From the NCBI GenBank assembly GCA_027459485.1, contig DAIDIG010000004.1, positions 124,001 to 188,000 of the forward strand: a stretch of 64,000 nt of DNA, read 5' to 3'. The stretch is from Bdellovibrionales bacterium. Its GTDB lineage: Bacteria; Bdellovibrionota; Bdellovibrionia; Bdellovibrionales; UBA1609. Numbering within the stretch: position 1 is the stretch's first letter; the number at the start of each line of letters is the position of its first letter. Below are positions 15,988 through 24,806 of this stretch, piece by piece. The notes under the pieces were generated by a model. The model ran no database searches and was not told the origin of the DNA. It worked only from the letters and a program-made list of their open reading frames with translations. The position numbers and the translations under genes are program-made.

Positions 15988-16557
15988 TTAAGCGATTTCA
16001 TCCGGCGGCTCGCGATCCGAGTCGCCGTTTTTATTTTTGGCGTCGCGCCGAATCCACGTTTCAAAGCTAAACGGCACGGGGTCGTGGCGATCGATTTTCT
16101 CAACCAATCGAAATTCGTTCGGGTCGGGGTCCGGGTAAAACGCGTCACCTAAGTAATCGCGATGAACGCGGGTCAAATAAATCGTGTCAACGTACGGGAC
16201 GGATTGATGATAAATCTCACCGCCGCCGATAATAAAAATTTCGTTTTGATATTGTGCCGCCCTGGCTTTGCAATATTCGATCGCTTCTTCGATTGTCTGA
16301 ACCACATGAACAGGGGCATTCGGCGAGTCGCTCGGTTTCGGCCGATAATCTTTTTGCCTTGTGATTACGACATTGAGCCGATTCGGCAATGGGTGCTCCA
16401 CCGCCTCAAATGTCTTACGGCCCATAATAAGCGCGCGCCCACGAGTGCGCTCACGAAACCACTTCATGTCTTCGGGTATGCTCCACGGCAACTGCCCGTC
16501 ACGTCCGATCACGCCGTTTTTCGCCGCTGCCACAATGTGTGCAATCATGATGCTCAT
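15988..16557 (-). CDS. folA: Dihydrofolate reductase
   Basis: This enzyme reduces dihydrofolate to tetrahydrofolate with NADPH. The 189 residues contain AAAKNGVIGRDGQLPWSIPEDM at the active site (Trp and Asp typical), GRALIMGRKTFEA, the NADPH-binding IIGGGEIYHQSVP and the terminal strand. A 15-20 residue charged tail extends beyond the usual end. AGAGG lies 5 bases before ATG 16557. It follows thyA by 17 bp on the same strand, the classic arrangement that replaces the dihydrofolate made by thymidylate synthase. Confidence 0.96.
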   Translation of the reverse strand: MSIMIAHIVAAAKNGVIGRDGQLPWSIPEDMKWFRERTRGRALIMGRKTFEAVEHPLPNRLNVVITRQKDYRPKPSDSPNAPVHVVQTIEEAIEYCKARAAQYQNEIFIIGGGEIYHQSVPYVDTIYLTRVHRDYLGDAFYPDPDPNEFRLVEKIDRHDPVPFSFETWIRRDAKNKNGDSDREPPDEIA

Positions 16558-16574
16558 TTCCGCCTCTGATGCCG

Positions 16575-17369
16575 TTACACGCTGACTTCCGCTTTAATAT
16601 GCGGATGCGGGTCATACCCGACAAGCTGAAAATCTTCGTATTTAAAATCAAAAATTTCTTTGCGCTCCGGGTTTATGCACATCGTAGGGAGCGGTCTCGG
16701 TTCACGCGTGAGTTGCAATCGAGCTTGTTCCACATGATTGAGATAAAGATGCGCGTCGCCGAGCGTGTGAACAAAATCACCGGGCGCATAACCTGTGACC
16801 TGCGCCACCATCATCGTAAGAAGTGCGTAACTCGCGATATTAAATGGCACGCCTAAAAACACATCGGCCGAGCGTTGGTAGAGTTGACACGAAAGCCGCC
16901 CGTCGCCCACGTAAAACTGAAAAAAAGCGTGACATGGCGGTAGAGCCATTTTGTTCACATCCGACGGATTGTAAGCGACGACCAAGTGCCGACGTGAAAA
17001 CGGATTGGCGCGGATATTCTGAATGACCTCGGTAATTTGATCAATCGTTTTGCCATCGGGCGTCTGCCACGAGCGCCACTGTTTGCCGTAAACGGGCCCA
17101 AGATCGCCGCTTTCGTCGGCCCATTCATCCCAGATGCGCACGCCGTTCTCGCGCAAGTACGCGACATTGGTATCTCCGCGCAAAAACCAAAGAAGTTCAT
17201 GAATAATCGATTTCAAGTGGAGCTTCTTTGTCGTCACCAGCGGAAAACCCTTTTGCAAATCAAACCGCATTTGGTGACCAAACACGCCGATCGTACCTGT
17301 GCCGGTGCGATCTTCACGCGGTGAGCCTTCGTTTAAAATGCGCTCCATGAGATTCAAATATTGCTTCAT
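16575..17369 (-). CDS. thyA: Thymidylate synthase
   Basis: ThyA methylates dUMP to dTMP using methylene-tetrahydrofolate. From ATG 17369 (AGGGG 6 bases upstream) the protein has 264 residues, the same as the Escherichia coli enzyme, with the nucleophile at Cys146 in [20 protein letters not shown] near 19, and the dUMP-binding Arg pair in PFSRRHL. The open frame upstream of this start adds 42 unrelated residues that do not belong to the family. It forms an operon with folA and is divergent from the HD-domain gene, 71 bp away. Confidence 0.97.
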   Translation of the reverse strand: MKQYLNLMERILNEGSPREDRTGTGTIGVFGHQMRFDLQKGFPLVTTKKLHLKSIIHELLWFLRGDTNVAYLRENGVRIWDEWADESGDLGPVYGKQWRSWQTPDGKTIDQITEVIQNIRANPFSRRHLVVAYNPSDVNKMALPPCHAFFQFYVGDGRLSCQLYQRSADVFLGVPFNIASYALLTMMVAQVTGYAPGDFVHTLGDAHLYLNHVEQARLQLTREPRPLPTMCINPERKEIFDFKYEDFQLVGYDPHPHIKAEVSV

Positions 17370-17440
17370 CTGTGGCCCCTGTGGCTGCTTACTTTTTAAG
17401 CTTGCTAGACATATAACATACAATTTGCGACATTGACCAA

Positions 17441-18757
17441 ATGGAAATTCGTGACCCCATCCACGGTACAATTGACATCCCCGACGCCGAAACAAGCGTT
17501 CTGGATTCGCTGGCTTTTCAACGACTTCGGCAGATTAAGCAGTTGGGTTTTGCGGAATTTAGCTTTCCCGGTGCGACCCATAATCGCTATCTGCACTCGG
17601 TCGGGGCCGCTCACGTCGGCTCACTCATGTTCGACAACATTTTTAAAAAACATAAGTTCAGCTCGGAGGCCGTGCGGTCGCGGCTGCGGCAAACGCTGCG
17701 GCTTGCCGTTTTGCTTCACGATATCGGTCACGGCCCGCTCAGTCACGCGACCGAAGAGGTCATGCCGACTGTTTCAACGCTTGAAATCGCCGCCTACAAG
17801 AATTTGCGAACTGATCTGAAAATTCCGGAGCGCACCGTTTCGCCTGAACGGCAGGCGAATCACGAAGACTACACAATTAAATTTATTACCGATTCGTCGT
17901 TGACGAAGGTCTTGAGAGAAAATTTTAGCGACATCCCGCCCGTGTGTATCGCCGCTTTAGTCGACAAACGGCTTGCCGCCGACAGCGATTTTTTTCGCGA
18001 TCAAGACACCGATTTTCGTTCGATTCTGAGCCAAATTGTTTCGTCTGAACTCGACGCCGACCGCCTCGATTATCTCGAGCGCGACGCTTACTTTTGCGGG
18101 ACAAACTACGGCCGAATCGAACTCGAGTGGATGATCACAAACCTCACATACTGCCGAATCGAGCGCGAAATGTATCTGGCTTTGAACCGGCGCGCTTTGT
18201 ACGCGTTCGATGATTTTCTACTCGCTCGCCACCACATGAACTTGATGGTGTACTTTCATCACAAGTCGATCATCTACGAAGAATTACTCACTCGCTATTT
18301 GACCTCAAAAGATTGCAAGTTTTTCTTGCCGGCCAATATCGAAGAGTACATCGACTGCACCGACTATGCGCTTTACCAACATTTGCGCTCGGTGAAAAAC
18401 GAATGGGCCAGACGAATCACCGAACGACGGGTTTATCGCGTGCTGTTCGAACTTCACTCGACCGGCGAGACCGAGCGGCCGGCGCGCATCCAACAGGCTC
18501 TCGAAAAAGAAGACATATCGGTGATACTCGCTTCGTCGAGCATACGGTTATCGAAGTATCACGGGGGCAATTCGTTCGAAAAGAACTTTCCGATTTACGT
18601 CGTCGATCTTTACGATCGGCTCGCGAAACCCTACCCGATTGAGCGCTCCACTGAGATTTTTCAAAAATACGATGAGATCCGCCGCATCGAGAGATTGTAT
18701 GTCCCACCCGAGCAATTGGCTCGCGCAGAGGCGATTTTAGTGGAGAAAAGACTATAG
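17441..18757 (+). CDS. HD-superfamily phosphohydrolase
   Basis: The 438-residue protein opens with [11 protein letters not shown], the hallmark of the COG1078 group. Metal ligands are visible: His52 in YLHSVGAAH, the His93-Asp94 pair in [12 protein letters not shown], and Asp in [16 protein letters not shown] near 205. Family members related to dGTP triphosphohydrolases hydrolyse nucleotide phosphates; the substrate here is not determined. Its position beside thyA-folA is consistent with nucleotide metabolism but does not prove it. No ribosome site is obvious before ATG 17441. Its 3' end is 84 bp from the convergent SDR gene. Confidence 0.88.
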   Translation: MEIRDPIHGTIDIPDAETSVLDSLAFQRLRQIKQLGFAEFSFPGATHNRYLHSVGAAHVGSLMFDNIFKKHKFSSEAVRSRLRQTLRLAVLLHDIGHGPLSHATEEVMPTVSTLEIAAYKNLRTDLKIPERTVSPERQANHEDYTIKFITDSSLTKVLRENFSDIPPVCIAALVDKRLAADSDFFRDQDTDFRSILSQIVSSELDADRLDYLERDAYFCGTNYGRIELEWMITNLTYCRIEREMYLALNRRALYAFDDFLLARHHMNLMVYFHHKSIIYEELLTRYLTSKDCKFFLPANIEEYIDCTDYALYQHLRSVKNEWARRITERRVYRVLFELHSTGETERPARIQQALEKEDISVILASSSIRLSKYHGGNSFEKNFPIYVVDLYDRLAKPYPIERSTEIFQKYDEIRRIERLYVPPEQLARAEAILVEKRL

Positions 18758-18841
18758 GGCTCGCCGAAGCGGCGTAGGTGTCTGCAACTCCAACTGAGCG
18801 ATTTTAGTTGAGTCGATCTCGGCATGGCGGGTGTTCAGCCT

Positions 18842-19645
18842 CTAAATAGCCAGCGCGTGATTCACACGAATCACTTGGCCGCTGATGCCGTTTGAGGCGT
18901 GGCTGGCCAAGTAGGCGACAATATTTGAAATGTCGGCATAATCGACAAGGCGCGCGTGCGGCATTGTTTTTTGCAGTTCTTGGTGCGCCTTCTGAATCGA
19001 CGCTTGTTTCGGAAAACGCGAAAGCAAATACTCTTCGTTCACGCCGATCGCCAGCGCATTGACCGCGGTTTGATTGGCCGCGAGCTCTTGCGCGACTTTG
19101 CGAACGTACTCGCCAAATTGTTCAAAAACCGCCGTGTCGAGTCTTTTAGCCGCCAGAATATCGAGTTCATTGAAAATATAAATAATGCGCCCACGAGATC
19201 GCGTCTTCACAAACGCCGCCGCCGCTTGAGTCATTGTTTGCAGCGTTTCGAAAGCCGCAAGAAAATTGGCTTCGATCGCTCCCTGAGTGAGGGTCGTCTT
19301 CGCGTTCGCATCGGCGTAAAACGGAATCTTCAAGCCGAACAACTGCGTGTCGATGTAAATGTCGGCCCCGCCAAAAGCCTCGGCCGAACGATTGAGACAT
19401 TGCGAGACCGATTTCTCGTCGCGAAAATTCACTTCGATCGCCGCTGCGCGCCCGAATTTCTCGCTGACCTCACGCATATCCATGATATTTTGGCAGATGC
19501 GTTGCGCGGATTTGTAATCGTCGGTTACAAGCGCGACGTCCGCCCCGCAGTTGGCCAACAAAGTCGCCAGATTTTGCACGAGAAGCCCGAATTGACCAGC
19601 CAAAACGACGGTCTTGTCGGTTAATTTAATCCCAACCTCTGACAT
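18842..19645 (-). CDS. SDR-fold protein, probably catalytically degenerate
   Basis: The 267-residue protein has the Rossmann-like layout of the short-chain dehydrogenase/reductase family, close to the enoyl-ACP reductase-like branch: start LTDKTVVLAGQFGLLV, strand VALVTDD, and terminal ASNGISGQVIRVNHA. However the glycine motif is AGQFGLL rather than TGxxxGxG, and the expected Tyr-x-x-x-Lys pair is not found at its usual place before the VAQELAANQTAVNALAI helix. It may bind a cofactor weakly or serve as a structural partner. It is divergent from purD with 29 bp between starts. Confidence 0.7.
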   Translation of the reverse strand: MSEVGIKLTDKTVVLAGQFGLLVQNLATLLANCGADVALVTDDYKSAQRICQNIMDMREVSEKFGRAAAIEVNFRDEKSVSQCLNRSAEAFGGADIYIDTQLFGLKIPFYADANAKTTLTQGAIEANFLAAFETLQTMTQAAAAFVKTRSRGRIIYIFNELDILAAKRLDTAVFEQFGEYVRKVAQELAANQTAVNALAIGVNEEYLLSRFPKQASIQKAHQELQKTMPHARLVDYADISNIVAYLASHASNGISGQVIRVNHALAI

Positions 19646-19674
19646 GTTTTCAATTATATGCTATTACCGAGGTC

Positions 19675-20937
19675 ATGCAAGCCGCTGTTGTTGGATCAGG
19701 TGGTCGTGAACACGCACTTGTGCGAGCTCTTCGCCGTTCCACACTTGTCAGTGACGTTTATGCCTGGCCCGGCAATGATGGGATCTTTCTCGACGCCAAG
19801 CGCCCTCCCGCATCAGTTAAAGACCGTCACAGTTTTGCCGTATGGGCTCAAGAAAAAAATCTGGACCTTGTGGTCGTTGGTCCAGAAAATGAGCTTGTCG
19901 ACGGATGGACGGACGAACTGCGCGCACACGGCATTTCGGCATTCGGCCCGAGCCGAGAAGCCGCCCGACTCGAATCGAGCAAAATTTTTTCGAAGCAATT
20001 TATGGTGGAGTCCGGCGTGCCCACAGCGCGCGCATCCATCATCAAAAGCAAATTGGATCTCGCACGGGCGATGCCGAACTTCAGCGCTCCCTATGTACTG
20101 AAAGCCGACGGCCTTGCCGCCGGCAAAGGTGTCTTCATTTGTAAAACCGAGCAAGAGCTGATCAATGCCGGCAACGATTTGTTCGAGCGCCGGCGACTCG
20201 GCGAAGCCGGCAGCCAAGCTCTGCTTGAAGAATTTATGCCGGGCGAAGAACTCTCCGTGCTCGTGCTTACAAACGGATACGACTTTCACGTTCTACCTTA
20301 CTGCCGCGACCATAAACGCTTGCTCGATAATGATCTCGGGCCCAATACCGGTGGCATGGGGGTCATCGCGCCAATTTCGGTGCCCCAGCAGGTAAATGAA
20401 GAAATATTGCAAACTGTGGTGGAGCCCTCCATTCGCGGTTTGCAAAAGCGCGGCCTGCTGTATAGAGGGATTTTGTTTATCGGGGTGATGCTCACGAAAA
20501 CAGGCCCAAGTGTACTTGAATACAACGTGCGCTGGGGCGACCCTGAAGCTCAGGCGATTTTACCAATGCTTGACGGTGACTGGGCGATGACCTTTAAGCA
20601 GGTCGCCGATGGTAGTCTGCCGAAGCTCGCTTGGCAAAAAGCCGGTGTGGCGTGTCTCGTGGTCGCGGCCGAAGGCTACCCGGATTCACCAGTCAAAGGC
20701 GTGGCCATCTCGGGCGCCACGGCAAACAGTGCAGATATCGACATCCTTCATGCGGGTACGAAACAGCTTGGGGATGGGCGCTTTGTCACGAACGGCGGGC
20801 GTGTTTTAAATGTTGTGGCACGCGCCCCTACGGTAGGTCTCGCGATCGAGCGAGCCTACCAAGGGCTCAGTCAAATTCATTGGCCTGGAATGCAATACCG
20901 CCGCGATATCGGCAGTGCAATTAGAAATTCCAATTGA
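19675..20937 (+). CDS. purD: Phosphoribosylamine-glycine ligase
   Basis: PurD joins glycine to phosphoribosylamine with ATP, the second step of purine synthesis. The 420 residues match the family length. The N-terminal domain starts AAVVGSGGREHALVRAL; ATP-grasp motifs include KADGLAAGKGVFIC, EEFMPGEELSVLVL, and GPNTGGMGVIAP; the C-terminal domain has EYNVRWGDPEAQAILP. GAGG sits immediately before ATG 19675. It is a single-gene unit, divergent from the SDR-like gene and overlapping the convergent gene at 20921 by 17 bp. Confidence 0.96.
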   Translation: MQAAVVGSGGREHALVRALRRSTLVSDVYAWPGNDGIFLDAKRPPASVKDRHSFAVWAQEKNLDLVVVGPENELVDGWTDELRAHGISAFGPSREAARLESSKIFSKQFMVESGVPTARASIIKSKLDLARAMPNFSAPYVLKADGLAAGKGVFICKTEQELINAGNDLFERRRLGEAGSQALLEEFMPGEELSVLVLTNGYDFHVLPYCRDHKRLLDNDLGPNTGGMGVIAPISVPQQVNEEILQTVVEPSIRGLQKRGLLYRGILFIGVMLTKTGPSVLEYNVRWGDPEAQAILPMLDGDWAMTFKQVADGSLPKLAWQKAGVACLVVAAEGYPDSPVKGVAISGATANSADIDILHAGTKQLGDGRFVTNGGRVLNVVARAPTVGLAIERAYQGLSQIHWPGMQYRRDIGSAIRNSN

Positions 20938-21598
20938 AGCCGAAGTTCACTTCGGGCGAAGCCACGTTGTACGACAATGTCGCTTTGATATTTTTATGAA
21001 TATCAACTTCAGTCTCGGCGAGAGTGTTGCGAACACCATACGATATTTTGTAGTTCTTGTGCTGGACAGCCTTGGTGTAGCTCGCCGTCTTAATAACCGG
21101 CAAATTCACAAGGCTCACATCGGCAAGCTCCCGGTTCACGATAGTTTGAAATGTTTTAGACAAAACCTTCGACGCCACCTGATTAGCTCCGTCACCCGCT
21201 GAGAGACTCTTATACGGCACCCAATCAGCCGGATTAAACCGGACTGCATCAATAGCTTTCTGTGCACGCGCAAATACTTTAAAATTGAGCTCCTTCGTAA
21301 ACGGGTCAACAGCATCGTACTGATCTGGTAAAACTTCGTACGCCATATCGTCTTGAGTCAGGTTTGTTGGAATCACAATATTGCGCTTTTGAGCCGGAGC
21401 CGCAAACGCCACCACTGCGGAGCCCCTCGGCCGCGCTGTTACGCTTTGGATCAAAGCGGCGGGGTCGGTAGAGGGCGTCACAATGCGCACGGAAGATGAA
21501 GCGGGTATAGCGCGAAAAAAGAAGGCACCCGCGATCGTCAATCGCCAGAAATTTTTGAGGTAAGAGTGTCTCACATTGAGACGTTTATTCGTGCCCAT
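20921..21598 (-). CDS. Exported protein of unknown function
   Basis: From ATG 21598 the product is 225 residues, with an N-terminal hydrophobic segment (FWRLTIAGAFFFRAIPASSS) consistent with a signal peptide, though the basic lead-in is long and an upstream ATG at 21607 is possible. The mature part is mixed, ending in short strands (NYKISYGVRNTL, KATLSYNVASPEVNFGFNWNF) with a terminal Phe, which suggests an outer-membrane or periplasmic beta protein. No family recognised. It is downstream of addA, 103 bp away and on the same strand, and overlaps purD's 3' end by 17 bp. A CTCA-N3-TGAGACG dyad falls at its start region. Confidence 0.55.
   Translation of the reverse strand: MGTNKRLNVRHSYLKNFWRLTIAGAFFFRAIPASSSVRIVTPSTDPAALIQSVTARPRGSAVVAFAAPAQKRNIVIPTNLTQDDMAYEVLPDQYDAVDPFTKELNFKVFARAQKAIDAVRFNPADWVPYKSLSAGDGANQVASKVLSKTFQTIVNRELADVSLVNLPVIKTASYTKAVQHKNYKISYGVRNTLAETEVDIHKNIKATLSYNVASPEVNFGFNWNF
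21568..21583 (+). repeat. CTCA-N3-TGAGACG dyad, copy B (perfect)
   Basis: GTCTCA-CAT-TGAGAC is a perfect 15-bp inverted repeat followed by G. It lies at the 5' end of the 20921-21598 gene, inside its first codons if ATG 21598 is used. If translation starts later, it would be a leader or promoter element. Confidence 0.4.
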
Positions 21599-21701
21599 TA
21601 CTATCATAGATGTGCAAACGGGGTGCCCATCGTCACGTTCACGCGCTCGCATTGGTTCGTTTAAACCGTAATATTCTGAATCAGGTGTTAAAAAAAGCTG
21701 T

Positions 21702-24700
21702 TTATTTTAGTGACGCTGACCAAATTCGTGACAGCTCGTTTCGGATATTTTCATTAGAACGCGCCTCTCGTGTGATCACTTTTTCTTCAAGCGCAAATAT
21801 CACAGAACAACAGATTTTGTTTGCAATTCCGAATGATCGAAGCGCGAGCGTGTAAATGTCGAGCTGTAAAAACGCCTTCTCAACGTGAGACGCACTCCCC
21901 GATTTATAATCGACAATCCAGGCTACATCATCAGCGACGCCCCATAAATCAATTTGACCTTCGATGACTCCGCTTTGCGTCTTGAGCTGAAAACCCCATT
22001 CAACATTTCCACCTTCGATTAATTTTCGGATAGGCGGCTCGCGAAGCGCCATCGTGTACTCGGCGGCGCGAACGAAGGCGGGAGCTTCTGCGCCGAACCA
22101 CTTTTCAAAATAAACCCGCGGGTCGTCGGCGAGCCCGTATTTTAGCTTTTCAAAATAAGCATGAATCTTTTGACCCCATATCGGTCGTTGCAACTGCCTC
22201 TTCAATCGATCGGGCGAAATCGATTTTTCGGGCGCGTCTCGTAATGAGACCTCGCCGCCGTTTTCAGCGGTTGCCCAATTCACTATCTGAGTGACCGAGG
22301 CGCGCGTCGCCCGCGTTTCGTGCGCATTGGCGCGGTCAAAGGCGGCTCGCTCGTTTTTACCGACAACTGACGAAGTCTCGTGCGCGTCGGGAACGGGCCA
22401 TTCAGTATGAACTTCATAACAGTAGTTTTCGCTAGTGTGCCGACCGGTCTGAAAATACGAAGCGAGCTTGTCCGCCCAACTGCCGGGCCTCGGCTCTTGC
22501 GAGTGAAGAACGACGGATCGCTCGGCTCGCGTCATCGCTACATAGAACAATCGGTCGTACTCCTCACGTTCACGATCAGAGTATTGACGTAAAAGCCCCT
22601 TCGCAAACAGACTGTGAGCGGATTTCAACTTGTCGTCTTCAGGGTCGTGGCACTTGAGCCCGATCGAAAATACGCCCGACTTTTCATCCATCACGAACGG
22701 AATCTCGTGGCCGCGCGAGCCGGAAAACCGGGGTTGCGAATGAAGATTCGGCAAAATGACATGCGCGAATTTCAGGCCCTTCGATTTATGAATGGTCATC
22801 AGGTTTACACGGTTTGGCTCGACGGCAGCCACCGCGTCGCCGTCTTCTTCGTCCCCCGAACCGCCTTCGCGCTCGAGGAGTGCGTCGTTTACGAATTGCA
22901 AATACTGAAAGCCGGGGGTTTTCTCGGCAGCATGGAGCATCGACAGAAATTTCCAGATATTCGCTTCTTTAGTGCCGGTTGGGTCGTGGGCGTGGCTGTG
23001 GTCCACAATTTTTCGATCCATGACAACAGCCCGAAGCGTTTCGAGAACTCCTTCAGAATCGATTTGCTCACGGTACCGAATGAGTTCGCGAATCGGCTCG
23101 CGATCGCCCAACTTTTCTTCAATCGAGCGCCAATGGGATTTGCCGCGCTCCAAAGCTTTTGCCAAATCGGCATCGTTGATATGAAACCACGGCGAACGCA
23201 AAAGACGAATGGTGTTGACATTGTCGTGCGGGTTTAACAGAAATTTGACGATTGACAACAGATCGAGAATCTCGCGCCGTTCGAAAAAACGGCCGGCGGA
23301 GTGAACGTATGTTGGTAAGCCGCTCCGCTCAAGCACGCGGGCGATCTCGATTAGTTCGCTGTGACGTCTGGCCAACACGCAAAACGAATCTAACCGCTCA
23401 CCTTCGCGCCGAGCCCTTTGCAGATGTTGAACGAGCGGGGCGTACGGGTTTTCATCTTGCTTTGAAACTTGATACAGAGTTGCAATAAGAGGTGTTTCAA
23501 GCGGCGGACTGTGGGGCTCCATTCGCATGAAGCTCGAGCTGATCGAAGCGAAGATGTCGTTGAAGAATAATAAAAGCTCCGGGCGCGATCGATAATTTTT
23601 ATTGAGCAGCGAAATTGTGCCGCCCGCTCTTTTGAGCTCTTGCTCTTTCGCCTCGAACACTTCGCGCCGCGAACCGCGAAAAAGATAAATGCTTTGCTGC
23701 GGGTCGCCGACATAGTACGCGGGCGTTTCACCGACGAATTCGCGTAAAAGCTGTACCTGAAGCGGGCTTGTGTCTTGAAATTCATCGATCAACCAATAAT
23801 CCCACTCCCCGCCGAACGCACGGCCGAGCTCCGGCGATTGCTCTATTGCTGCCAGCGAAAGGCGCTCGATGTCGCGCATTTCTAGCGCACCTGATCCTTT
23901 CACGCTTTCGTCAAGTTCGGCCATAAATTCATCGCGCAACTCGTAAAACATTTGGGAGTGGCGAGCAAACGCCTCGAGCATTGCCGGCTCGTTCGGAGGC
24001 GTTAAAAAACCCCCGAGTTCTTCGAGCGACTCTTTGAGGGCATCGTTTAAATCCGGCGAGTAAGGCGCCGATTTTTTGCTGAAACTCGGTTTTTTGAAAT
24101 CTAAAATGTCTCTAAAACGTTGACCGTCGAGAAATTTCAAATACGCTTCGAGTGTCTCAAGCCAACTACTCGCGCTTTTGGCCTCCGTTGCCTGACATTC
24201 AGCCTGCGCCGCAAGAACGATACTGCGAAATTCGTCGCTCCATTTTCTTAACCATTCCTCGCGCGTCGAAATGAGCATTTCGAGCGTCACCGGCCGCGGA
24301 ACCGGGTGAAACATGAGCGCCGTCACGCTCGCATTCAACGCCTGAACCAACTCGCGGACGGTGTAGTGCTCCAACAGCGCGTGATACCGCTCTGATTCAG
24401 TTAGAATCTTTCGCACGATCTTGGTCGCGCGCAATTCGGCGGCCCCCTTTTTTACAATCGTGAAATTCGCATCGAGCTCAATCAGATGCCCGTACTGGCG
24501 TAAAAATCGCGTGAGAACGCCGTGAATGGTGGAGATCATTAGCGATCGGCCAGCCGACACGTATTCGATCAACTCATCGTCGCGGCTTTCAGTGGCCTTT
24601 TTTAGCAGACGTTCGCGCAACTCTTCGGTCGCTTTACGAGTGAAAGTCGTGACCACAATTTTCGGCAGACGCCCGTGTTTGGCGCGAAAGGCGCTGGCAA

Positions 24701-24806
24701 CATCCATCACACGCTTCGTAAGTTGCGTGGTTTTGCCGGCCCCGGCACCCGCCCGCACGATCTCGCTACACTCCAGAATGTTCAATTCAGATGAGGAGCC
24801 CGACAT
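21702..24806 (-). CDS. addA: AddA-type UvrD/RecB family helicase-nuclease
   Basis: This is the motor and nuclease subunit that processes double-strand breaks for RecA loading. From ATG 24806 (GGAGGA just upstream) it has 1034 residues. Walker A RAGAGAGKTT is near residue 20, helicase motif II WLIDEFQDTS near 345, a VNLMTIHKSKGLKF motif near 675 and LFYVAMTRAE near 765. The C-terminal PD-(D/E)XK nuclease has GQIDLWGV then WIVDYKSGSA near 985. Its start overlaps the addB-like gene by 25 bp. The pairing of two nuclease domains is the AddAB plan rather than RecBCD. The symbol is by homology of architecture, not by close identity. Confidence 0.85.
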   Translation of the reverse strand: MSGSSSELNILECSEIVRAGAGAGKTTQLTKRVMDVASAFRAKHGRLPKIVVTTFTRKATEELRERLLKKATESRDDELIEYVSAGRSLMISTIHGVLTRFLRQYGHLIELDANFTIVKKGAAELRATKIVRKILTESERYHALLEHYTVRELVQALNASVTALMFHPVPRPVTLEMLISTREEWLRKWSDEFRSIVLAAQAECQATEAKSASSWLETLEAYLKFLDGQRFRDILDFKKPSFSKKSAPYSPDLNDALKESLEELGGFLTPPNEPAMLEAFARHSQMFYELRDEFMAELDESVKGSGALEMRDIERLSLAAIEQSPELGRAFGGEWDYWLIDEFQDTSPLQVQLLREFVGETPAYYVGDPQQSIYLFRGSRREVFEAKEQELKRAGGTISLLNKNYRSRPELLLFFNDIFASISSSFMRMEPHSPPLETPLIATLYQVSKQDENPYAPLVQHLQRARREGERLDSFCVLARRHSELIEIARVLERSGLPTYVHSAGRFFERREILDLLSIVKFLLNPHDNVNTIRLLRSPWFHINDADLAKALERGKSHWRSIEEKLGDREPIRELIRYREQIDSEGVLETLRAVVMDRKIVDHSHAHDPTGTKEANIWKFLSMLHAAEKTPGFQYLQFVNDALLEREGGSGDEEDGDAVAAVEPNRVNLMTIHKSKGLKFAHVILPNLHSQPRFSGSRGHEIPFVMDEKSGVFSIGLKCHDPEDDKLKSAHSLFAKGLLRQYSDREREEYDRLFYVAMTRAERSVVLHSQEPRPGSWADKLASYFQTGRHTSENYCYEVHTEWPVPDAHETSSVVGKNERAAFDRANAHETRATRASVTQIVNWATAENGGEVSLRDAPEKSISPDRLKRQLQRPIWGQKIHAYFEKLKYGLADDPRVYFEKWFGAEAPAFVRAAEYTMALREPPIRKLIEGGNVEWGFQLKTQSGVIEGQIDLWGVADDVAWIVDYKSGSASHVEKAFLQLDIYTLALRSFGIANKICCSVIFALEEKVITREARSNENIRNELSRIWSASLK

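Noticed and set aside
22614-23237. 207-codon plus-strand frame inside addA
   Set aside because: It is antisense to the helicase motifs; the conserved protein is on the other strand.
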